From Mariprofundaceae bacterium (GTDB lineage: Bacteria > Pseudomonadota > Zetaproteobacteria > Mariprofundales > Mariprofundaceae), in the NCBI GenBank assembly GCA_030950825.1, contig JAUZQT010000078.1, positions 1-13,420 of the forward strand: a stretch of 13,420 bases of DNA. The letters run 5' to 3'. The translations under genes were made by a program, and so were the position numbers. Below the pieces are notes generated by a model. The model saw only the letters and a list, made by a program, of their open reading frames with translations, made no database searches and had not been told where the DNA came from. Of this stretch, positions 1 through 6,737 are shown one piece after another (within the stretch, counting starts at the first letter, position 1; every line of letters begins with the position of its first letter).

Positions 1-139
1 AAATAGCGCCAGCACGGTTCTGTGAGGGGCTTGGATACAATGATTGCAAAGCAAGTATAGTGTGACACCAGCGGGAAACCGTCTGGAAAATAGAAAAACA
101 AATACCTGCTTACACAATCAGAGGTTCGGTCTACTCGAC
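1..139 (+). mobile_element. 3' end of a group II intron (domain V remnant plus long domain VI), cut by the window edge
   Basis: Positions 11-20 (AGCACGGTTC) match the 3' strand of a bacterial group II intron domain V, and 21-30 (TGTGAGGGGC) matches the usual linker into domain VI. The stretch ends at 131-139 with CTACTCGAC, the common 3' terminus of these introns. GAG (24-26) pairs with CTC (134-136) and GGGC (27-30) with GTCT (129-132). This leaves A133 unpaired, seven nucleotides from the end, as expected for the branch-point adenosine. Between these arms lie further nested helices: 41-46 with 115-120, 49-58 with 102-111 (one mismatch), and 68-74 with 79-86 capped by a GAAA loop. Domain VI is therefore far longer than the usual 30-40 nt. 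The reverse transcriptase/maturase, if any, would lie left of the window, so I cannot tell a full intron from a fragment. A TTG-started reading frame across this region (44-289) is not credible as a gene. Confidence 0.55.
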
Positions 140-186
140 AATCGTTGTGATGATTGCGAAGAACCTTTATTTGCAACGATTTTTTT
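140..186 (+). terminator. Intrinsic terminator directly after the intron 3' end
   Basis: AATCGTTG (140-147) is perfectly complementary to CAACGATT (174-181). The helix can grow by three pairs inward (148-150 with 171-173, two of them G-U), leaving a loop of about 20 nt. A run of T residues (180-186) follows on the plus strand, which gives the stem-plus-U-tract pattern of a Rho-independent terminator. It would end transcription leaving the intron or its host transcript before it reaches the opposing radC gene. The left arm begins at the first base after the predicted 3' splice site. Confidence 0.6.
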
Positions 187-305
187 GTCGGAAGTACCGT
201 ACCAATGGATACGGTCGACTGGCAAAGAATTCGTTACGGATAAAAGGGCAAGCAAGGACACGACAGTATTTGTGAATTATTCAGGATAGGTATCTTGTGA
301 GTATG
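187..305. other. Gene-free stretch between terminator and radC 3' end
   Basis: No credible coding region is seen here. The one local structure is a small hairpin: ACCGTACC (196-203) against GG-A-TACGGT (207-215) with one bulged A. It has no T-run on either strand, so it is not a convincing terminator for radC, which reads leftward into this stretch. Confidence 0.4.
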
Positions 306-986
306 TTAAAACCAGCCATTCTCCTTAAATGATAATACTTCTGTTCCTGCCACTAAAAAATGATCCAGTAGCTTGATGTCCAATGGCTGGCTGGCCTCTT
401 CCATTCGCTTGGTTAAGACAATATCTTCTTGGCTCGCGTGCTTTGTTCCGCCTGGATGATTATGAAATAAAATCATCCCCTTGGCATCCAGTTCCAAGGC
501 TCGTTTCATAAGGTTTCTTGGATACACAACAGCCCGATCTACAGTGCCTTCAAATAGTACTTGTGTGGCAATATGGCGGTGTTGTTGATCTGTGAAAATG
601 GCTCCAAAGCATTCCATACCCCGCCCTTGCACCAGCATGCGCAGATGTTTTTTTACTTTTTCAGGGCAATCAAACACAGATTTTCCTGGTAGATCTGATG
701 CCAAGTAGCGTACTTCAACTTGTCGAATCAGACTTAGAAAAACTGCCCCTTTCTCACCCATGCCCTTGATTTGTTTCAATTCAGATACAGGTGCGTCAAA
801 TACGCCCGCCAGTGTGCCAAAGGCTTGTAAAATATTTTTGGACATGGGTTTTACATCAACCCGTGGGATAGCATAGGTTAATAGTAGCTCTAATATTTCA
901 TAATCATGAAAACCATCAAAGCCAGTATCTGTAAAACGTTGCCTTAACCGTTGCCGATGCCCATACACACTTTCATCTACCATCAT
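306..986 (-). CDS. radC: RadC family protein (JAMM/MPN domain)
   Basis: The 226-residue product matches the full length of the RadC (UPF0758) family. The N-terminal part carries the helix-hairpin-helix-like segment, with LKQIKGMGEKGA at about 70-81. The C-terminal MPN domain has the family stretch around VVYPRNLMKRALELDA (153-168). The metal-binding JAMM signature HNHPGG (175-180) is followed by D188, and the closing LLDHFLVAG (206-214) is also typical. All candidate metal ligands (H175, H177, D188) are present, so the fold looks intact. RadC proteins were once linked to DNA repair, but their biochemical role is unsettled and a repair function should not be assumed. ATGATG at 986-981 offers two starts. 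GAGGG at 990-994 sits only 3 nt from the first and 6 nt from the second, so the second (225 residues) may be the true one. The gene is divergent from the glutamate dehydrogenase gene and converges on the intron end. Confidence 0.93.
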   Translation of the reverse strand: MMVDESVYGHRQRLRQRFTDTGFDGFHDYEILELLLTYAIPRVDVKPMSKNILQAFGTLAGVFDAPVSELKQIKGMGEKGAVFLSLIRQVEVRYLASDLPGKSVFDCPEKVKKHLRMLVQGRGMECFGAIFTDQQHRHIATQVLFEGTVDRAVVYPRNLMKRALELDAKGMILFHNHPGGTKHASQEDIVLTKRMEEASQPLDIKLLDHFLVAGTEVLSFKENGWF

Positions 987-1093
987 AAACCCTCATAGCC
1001 ATAGCGTGACATAAAATAGTCCGTTAGACTACACACACGCCTTATACTCGGAATATTGTAGCCTGAGCTTTGTGAAAAAAGAGGAAATAAAGC
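987..1093. promoter_or_regulatory. Divergent radC / glutamate dehydrogenase control region
   Basis: Both genes must start transcription from these 107 bp unless they are read from further away. A near-consensus -10 box, TATACT (1043-1048), points toward the dehydrogenase, but I see no good -35 box at 16-18 bp. On the other strand TACAAT (complement of ATTGTA, 1056-1061) is a possible -10 for radC, again without a clear -35. Between them lies a perfect dyad, TAGTC-N5-GACTA (1017-1031), that could be an operator. GAGGAA (1081-1086) is a good ribosome binding site 7 nt before the dehydrogenase ATG. Confidence 0.35.
990..994 (-). promoter_or_regulatory. Ribosome binding site that bears on the radC start
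   Basis: On the minus strand GAGGG (990-994) precedes the tandem ATGATG. The gap is 3 nt to the ATG at 986 and 6 nt to the ATG at 983, which favours the inner start. Confidence 0.5.
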
Positions 1094-4000
1094 ATGAGAA
1101 TACTAAGACAGCAATTACTTACACTATTGGAAGAAGCCAGAATTCAGCATGATTTAGAAATGCCTAGCAAACGACTACAAGCAGCGCTTATTCATCATAT
1201 GATGCAATTATTGCCACACCCCTCATTGGCACTGGGGAAAAAACGCACGGCGATGATTGCCAGAACATTAAGTCAGGGTGTTATGCACAGGCATCTTATT
1301 TTAATCCGTTGCCCAGATCAGGCATTTTACTTCGATGCAATCAAAGGTTATTTATTACACAAAGGTATTCCCGCGATTGGGCAGCAGACCATGGTTGCAT
1401 CCATGGTTTGCGATGATCAAGTTTGTGATATTCAGTTGGGACAACCCGATAATCAATCTCAAAACAATTTTATGTTTATTGCTCTGCATCTATCCGCCAC
1501 CTTGATCAAAGATTGCAAGCCATTGGCAGATGATATTCATGCAGTATTGCGAGCGGTTGAGATTTCGGTGTCAGATTTTCAAAACATGAGCCAAAAAATT
1601 GAGCAAATAAGCCAGTATATTCAACATGATGTGCCGTCTGATGCCGAATTATTGGCATGGATGAATGAAGGGCGGTATTTGTTTTATGGCATGCAATACT
1701 TTGACCATCATGGCGGAAAAAAACGTTTGGGTTTGATGCGTGATTTGCATACTTTTGCACATATTACGCCCAATTTATATCAAGATATTCAAGCCCTTCC
1801 AGCACCGAAGCAAACAGGCTTAACATGGGTACACCTTAAAAGCAGTCAGCAGCATTTATATAGCGCTGTACATGTTGATATTGTCCGCGTTTGCTGGCAA
1901 GCCAGTGAGCAAGCATTGCAATATGCTATCATTATAGGGCACTTTTCACGCAGTGCCCGCCACACCAATGCCAGCCAGATCCCCTTACTTTCCTTACAAT
2001 GGCAAGCACTAAGCCAGGTTGATTTACTCCGACATTCAGCATTTTATCTTCGCGAGATTCGTACCTTGTTTGATCGTATGCCCAAAAGCTTATTGGCATC
2101 TATTGAACCGGAGTGTTGGTTTTCTCCTTTGCGACAAGTAGTCGATTTGACCGTGCCAACGCATATGGTTGTGCATCGTTTATCACCCAGACATGGTGAT
2201 ATTGAATATTTATTTATCGCTATGCAGAGCCGCCGTTATGGCCCCAATGTGATGGCCAATATAAAACAGCATATCAAAGAGCTGGATATTCAGGTGTATG
2301 GGCATGACAGCTTTGGTATTGGCCCTTATCGAATTGTGATTGTTGCCATACAGGGCAATGGCACAACGCCCAGCATACAAAAACTCAAAGAGCATATCAG
2401 TCAGTGTATTGTATTTTGGAAAGATAAGGCGCGTTCCACTATTTTGAATCAGGCTGCGCACCTGGATATACCGACTGCCTTGCGTGAGCTTGAAAAGCTC
2501 TCACCACTTTATCAGGAATTATTTTCACCCGAGCAATTTTTAAGACACTACCAAACACGTGAGAAAATACTTCAACAGCAACAATGCGTGGTTAATATTC
2601 ATTTATCAGAGGGTAAGCTTGAGATTCAAGTTTTTTCCCGTCATACCAAGCCTTTGGGTGAGCTGATTGAAAGAATTCAGGCCTTTGGACTGCTTGCGAT
2701 ACAGGAGGCAGCCGTAGAATTTGGCTGTAATGGTAAGAGCATGCATATTAGCTGCATTGATTGCCAGATGCCTGACATGCTGCGCCCTGAAGCCTTACCG
2801 CGTTTAAGTCGCGCCTTGGAACAGGTGCTCAATCATCAGGCAAGTCATGATCGCATCAATGTCTTGCTTATCTCTGCGGGCCTTGAAATCGAACACATTG
2901 CTGTACTTATCGCCTTGCGCAATCATCTCATCCAGTTGATTCCAGATGCTGCCCCTACACCATTATCGCATATGCTCAAAAACCAAACAAAGGCGGCAGC
3001 GGCACTGTATCATATGTTTGAAGCTATCCATCGCCCTGCCATGCCCTTTGCTTATCAAGCACAATCCAAAGCGGATTTTGATCTGGCAATGAGCGATGTG
3101 GCAAGCCTTGCGGATGACCGCTGGCTTCGCGCTCTAGCTGCATTAATTTCTTCGAGTTTACGCACCAATGCTTATGTACGGGAAGTTGGGGAGCCTATTG
3201 CCATCAAAATAGCCACAAGGCAACTTGATTTTGCGCCTTATCCACGTCCTTATCGTGAGATATTCGTGCATGGCGTGTATGTTGAAGGTGTGCACTTACG
3301 CGGTGGCCCTATATCGCGGGGTGGTATTCGGCATTCGGATCGCTTTGCCGATTTTAGAACGGAAGTGTTGGAGCTTATGAGCACGCAAGTTGTCAAAAAT
3401 GGCCAAATTGTTCCAACGGGAGCTAAGGGTGGCTTTGTGGTGCGGAGTAGAGAAGGACTCCAAGATTCTGATTTTGTTTTGTCCCAGTACAAACAATTTA
3501 TTCGTAGCCTGCTTAACTTGACAGACAATCTTGTGCATGATCAGTGCATCGCGCCTGATGGCATCAAAATTGCTGCCAATGATTGTGATGATCCTTATCT
3601 GGTTGTTGCAGCAGATAAAGGCACTGCTCGCTTTTCTGATCATGCCAATGATGAAGCACGCTTGGCTTGTTTTTGGCTGGATGATGCTTTTGCCAGTGGT
3701 GGTAAATATGGTTATGATCATAAAGTTTTTGGTATTACCGCCAAAGGCGCGTGGGCTTGTGCGTCGCAACACTTTAAGAGTCTTGGTAAAGATGCCTATC
3801 AGGATGCCATTTCGGTGATTGCTATTGGTGATATGGGGGGCGATGTATTTGGTAATGGCATGTTAATCAATCCGAATATCTGTCTGCTTGGCGCATTCAA
3901 TCATCGTCATATCTTCCTTGATCCCAAGCCGTGTGCGGAATCTTTTCAGGAACGTCAGCGCCTGTTTGATAATGTCCAGGGTTGGGATAGTTACAATGCA

Positions 4001-5686
4001 CAGTATATTAGTTCGGGAGGCGGGGTGTTTGAGCGTGCCAGTAAACGCATCGAAATATCTGATGAGGTGCAGAAAGTACTGGGCATTGAAGTGAAACACT
4101 TGTCGGGTGAAGGTTTAATTCAGGCCATGTTGATGGCACCTGTTGCATTGCTTTATAATGGTGGCATTGGCACATATGTCAAAGCAGCCAGCGAAAGGCA
4201 TGCTGATGTATCTGATCCAGCCAACAATGCCGTACGTGTTGATGCCAAACAACTGCGTTGCACTGTGGTTTGTGAAGGTGGCAACCTAGGGTTTACACAG
4301 CGTGCGCGTATTGAATACGCCATGCATGGTGGGCTTATCAACACCGATGCTATTGATAATGCGGCTGGCGTTAATATGTCAGATCGTGAGGTCAACTTAA
4401 AAATACTGTTTACCGCAACAAAGGCAGCATCGGTTGACACCGCAAAACGTAATCGTTTATTAAAGCGGATGGGTGAAGAGGTTGCTGCCCAATGTTTGAA
4501 TGATAACCGTATGCAAGCTGAAGCACTGAGTATTGCACAAAATGATGTGGCAGAGTATCCACCACGCCTATTGCGTTTGCGGGATACACTGCTTGCCGAA
4601 GCGCGGCTTGATCCTCAAGTGGATGTGGCGCTTGATAATTCTGAGATGCTCTGTTTGCGCCCCCAGCTTGCTGTGTTATTGGGGCATGAAAAGAACCGTC
4701 TTCATGAGCTTCTTGATCAGCAGCACTTTGATACTTGGAGCAACTTTTCTGATGACATCCTAGCGCAGTATTTCCCATCGGCGATTCGTAGAAGTTTTGC
4801 GAAAGAAATTAAACAGCACCCTCTTAAAGCAGGTATTAGTCATAGCCAAGTGACCAATCATCTTTTGAATAAAATGGGGCTGCTTAGTGTGCATCATTTG
4901 CAATCACTGCTTGATGCGCCAGTCTCGCACATTTGCGAAGCATTGATGACAGCGGAACTTTTGATGGATGTTTCCAAGCTTCAACAAACATTGCATCATA
5001 TCACGATGGCTGGTGATGCCATGCAAGTGATTCAACATAATGTTCAAGAATACATCATGCACTTTGCGGAAGAGCTGCTTCGCTTGTTGGATGTATCAAG
5101 GTGTGACAAGGCATGGCTTATGCAGCAGCAAAAAGGCATGCGCCGTTTTCGACAATCATTGTATGCGAAGGGCATTGGCGGCTATGAAAACAGCCGTTTT
5201 TTATCATTGCTCAAACCTGCGGGCATATCTGGATTAACGTCTGCAGATGCTGCCCACTTGGCATCACTTCCCGAGTTGGCACAAATGGCAACGGCCAGCT
5301 ATTTAAGCAGCAAACTTTCATTGCCACTTCACCGTTGCCTGCTTGCCATGCAGGCAGCCTTGCATTTACTCCCATTTTCAGCGCTTGAAACACCGATGCG
5401 TTCGGCTGAGTGGGGTGGTGAAGATGCGCACCCATTACGCCGCGAATGGCTGAATCGACTGACCATTCTTAAGGCACGCGCAGGTGAACAGCTATTGCAA
5501 AAAACAACAACAAATTTTCTTAAAGCAGGGGAAGCTTACTGGTCACAACATAAACACTGGGAATCAATGCAGCACTTTAGCATGGAGAGCCAGCAAATAG
5601 GTGAAAAGGAAGGCTCATCGAATGAACAACGCCGCATGCGTTTGATGCTCGCTTTTACTTGGCTTGAAGGGATTATTGAAGGCTGA
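1094..5686 (+). CDS. gdhB: NAD-specific glutamate dehydrogenase, large (180-kDa class)
   Basis: This enzyme converts L-glutamate and NAD+ to 2-oxoglutarate, ammonium and NADH in the cytoplasm, feeding amino-acid carbon into the TCA cycle. At 1530 residues it is near the low end of the very large bacterial class (usually about 1600). Residues 1 to about 700 are the divergent N-terminal part, which holds ACT-like regulatory domains in this family. The catalytic core is clear: GGPISRGGIRHSDR (about 738-750), PTGAKGG (774-780, with K778 as the expected catalytic lysine), AIGDMGGDVFGNGM (910-923) of the nucleotide-binding region, HRHIFLDP (about 938-945), NGGIGTYVK (about 1021-1029) and EGGNLGFTQ (about 1061-1069). 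From about 1180 to the end is the helical C-terminal part. Position 747 is His where relatives usually have Trp. The start has a good GAGGAA site. In relatives the regulatory domains respond to amino acids such as arginine or aspartate; that cannot be read from this sequence. Confidence 0.97.
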   Translation: MRILRQQLLTLLEEARIQHDLEMPSKRLQAALIHHMMQLLPHPSLALGKKRTAMIARTLSQGVMHRHLILIRCPDQAFYFDAIKGYLLHKGIPAIGQQTMVASMVCDDQVCDIQLGQPDNQSQNNFMFIALHLSATLIKDCKPLADDIHAVLRAVEISVSDFQNMSQKIEQISQYIQHDVPSDAELLAWMNEGRYLFYGMQYFDHHGGKKRLGLMRDLHTFAHITPNLYQDIQALPAPKQTGLTWVHLKSSQQHLYSAVHVDIVRVCWQASEQALQYAIIIGHFSRSARHTNASQIPLLSLQWQALSQVDLLRHSAFYLREIRTLFDRMPKSLLASIEPECWFSPLRQVVDLTVPTHMVVHRLSPRHGDIEYLFIAMQSRRYGPNVMANIKQHIKELDIQVYGHDSFGIGPYRIVIVAIQGNGTTPSIQKLKEHISQCIVFWKDKARSTILNQAAHLDIPTALRELEKLSPLYQELFSPEQFLRHYQTREKILQQQQCVVNIHLSEGKLEIQVFSRHTKPLGELIERIQAFGLLAIQEAAVEFGCNGKSMHISCIDCQMPDMLRPEALPRLSRALEQVLNHQASHDRINVLLISAGLEIEHIAVLIALRNHLIQLIPDAAPTPLSHMLKNQTKAAAALYHMFEAIHRPAMPFAYQAQSKADFDLAMSDVASLADDRWLRALAALISSSLRTNAYVREVGEPIAIKIATRQLDFAPYPRPYREIFVHGVYVEGVHLRGGPISRGGIRHSDRFADFRTEVLELMSTQVVKNGQIVPTGAKGGFVVRSREGLQDSDFVLSQYKQFIRSLLNLTDNLVHDQCIAPDGIKIAANDCDDPYLVVAADKGTARFSDHANDEARLACFWLDDAFASGGKYGYDHKVFGITAKGAWACASQHFKSLGKDAYQDAISVIAIGDMGGDVFGNGMLINPNICLLGAFNHRHIFLDPKPCAESFQERQRLFDNVQGWDSYNAQYISSGGGVFERASKRIEISDEVQKVLGIEVKHLSGEGLIQAMLMAPVALLYNGGIGTYVKAASERHADVSDPANNAVRVDAKQLRCTVVCEGGNLGFTQRARIEYAMHGGLINTDAIDNAAGVNMSDREVNLKILFTATKAASVDTAKRNRLLKRMGEEVAAQCLNDNRMQAEALSIAQNDVAEYPPRLLRLRDTLLAEARLDPQVDVALDNSEMLCLRPQLAVLLGHEKNRLHELLDQQHFDTWSNFSDDILAQYFPSAIRRSFAKEIKQHPLKAGISHSQVTNHLLNKMGLLSVHHLQSLLDAPVSHICEALMTAELLMDVSKLQQTLHHITMAGDAMQVIQHNVQEYIMHFAEELLRLLDVSRCDKAWLMQQQKGMRRFRQSLYAKGIGGYENSRFLSLLKPAGISGLTSADAAHLASLPELAQMATASYLSSKLSLPLHRCLLAMQAALHLLPFSALETPMRSAEWGGEDAHPLRREWLNRLTILKARAGEQLLQKTTTNFLKAGEAYWSQHKHWESMQHFSMESQQIGEKEGSSNEQRRMRLMLAFTWLEGIIEG

Positions 5687-5714
5687 TGATGGGTGTTATG
5701 AATAGTGCGGGTAT

Positions 5715-5751
5715 GGCATCGTAAATAAATAAGTCATCGGTTTACGATGCC
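5715..5751. terminator. Perfect inverted repeat between convergent genes; possible bidirectional terminator
   Basis: GGCATCGTAAA (5715-5725) is exactly complementary to TTTACGATGCC (5741-5751), with a 15-nt spacer. It lies between the 3' ends of the dehydrogenase gene (plus) and holA (minus), and its right arm shares one base with the holA TAG stop (5753-5751). Position suggests a shared terminator or a 3'-end stabilising hairpin. Neither side has an immediate U-tract, so a classical Rho-independent mechanism is not well supported. Confidence 0.5.
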
Positions 5752-6737
5752 TATGGAACGGGATTTTTTTCGATCAAACACAAAACCAAACGCTCCATGA
5801 GCACGGTTTTCCTTTCGGTGGATGCGCCCTTGAGAAGTATTTCTGTTTGTTGTAGGGCAGAGACTGCCTTGCTCAACTCAGCGCCCTTCCAGAGCCTTGC
5901 TTCTTGTGGGATTTTTTTCCGCGCATCACCAAAGACCTTGGCCGTTTGCAAGGGATTGTGATCACCTTTCATTTGGTACCAACGATACATCAGCAACTGT
6001 TGAAAACGAGTGCTTAACCATGCATGTAATTGTATCTCACTGACTTTCTGGTCATGCAATAAACGTAAAACCAAACGCAATGCAGCTTTATCTTTCATGG
6101 CCACAGTGTGCACCCAAATATCCAAATCATCAGGGGCATGTTCACCCAGAAGAGCCATTAGAACCTCTTGGCTCAACTCTTCCCCTTTGCCACCATCGTA
6201 GAGTTTTAAGCGCTCAATCCATTGCCTTGCAGCCAAACGCATGCCACACAGCTGCTCGGAAATCAAAGGCAAGGCATAACTGTGTATGGTTAATCCAGCT
6301 TTTTCTATTTCATCCTGTAGCCAGTGATGAAATACACGCACATCGACGTGTTTAAATTCACAATGTGCCACATCGGATAAGCTCAGCATCTTTTTGTGCA
6401 GCGCCTTTTTCCAAGAAATTTCAGCAGCACAAATGATCAATCGATTGCCTGGCAGAACGGATGTTGCCAATGTCAATAAATATGCCATTTGTTTGGGGCT
6501 TGCCGATCCAGCATTGCGCACTAGGGCATAACATACGGTGCTACCAAAGAGCCCCTGATTGCGGCTTTCCTCTTCAATGCGTGACAGCTCAGAGACATCA
6601 AGGCGCAAACGTATGGCTTGTGCATCGCCTACCGCCAGTAAAATGTCTGCGGCTTCACTTAAAGCGTCGGAATCTTCGCCACTAAGATAATAACAACGGT
6701 GCTCAAGCCTTGTCAGCTGTGTGGGTGCTATTTTCAT
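5751..6737 (-). CDS. holA: DNA polymerase III subunit delta
   Basis: The delta subunit is the clamp-loader component that opens the beta sliding clamp for loading at the replication fork. The 328-residue length is typical (E. coli is about 343). The start [22 protein letters not shown] fits the family opening M-K-x-x-x-x-QL followed by the YxLxG(E/D) strand. QGLFG at 61-65 sits where relatives have a short SLF-type clamp-binding segment. The C-terminal third (about 225-322) has the helical collar pattern, including the run KKIPQEARLWKGAELSKAVSALQQTEILLKG. No Walker motif is expected in delta and none is seen. The start lies inside the preceding kinase gene (35-bp overlap), with AAGGAG about 12 nt upstream, so translation is probably coupled. 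In many gammaproteobacteria holA follows lptE; here a sensor kinase takes that place. Confidence 0.9.
   Translation of the reverse strand: MKIAPTQLTRLEHRCYYLSGEDSDALSEAADILLAVGDAQAIRLRLDVSELSRIEEESRNQGLFGSTVCYALVRNAGSASPKQMAYLLTLATSVLPGNRLIICAAEISWKKALHKKMLSLSDVAHCEFKHVDVRVFHHWLQDEIEKAGLTIHSYALPLISEQLCGMRLAARQWIERLKLYDGGKGEELSQEVLMALLGEHAPDDLDIWVHTVAMKDKAALRLVLRLLHDQKVSEIQLHAWLSTRFQQLLMYRWYQMKGDHNPLQTAKVFGDARKKIPQEARLWKGAELSKAVSALQQTEILLKGASTERKTVLMERLVLCLIEKNPVP

Noticed and set aside
44..289. An 81-codon plus-strand reading frame starting at TTG.
   Set aside because: It runs through the group II intron end and the terminator, has no ribosome binding site, and its product has no recognisable features.
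306..986. radC and the intron as parts of one mobile island or defence locus.
   Set aside because: No integrase, direct repeats, tRNA target or other island genes are visible, and radC reads as a normal chromosomal copy.
3296..3772. A 158-codon minus-strand reading frame.
   Set aside because: It lies entirely inside the conserved catalytic core of the glutamate dehydrogenase gene in a shadow frame and has no family-like motif.
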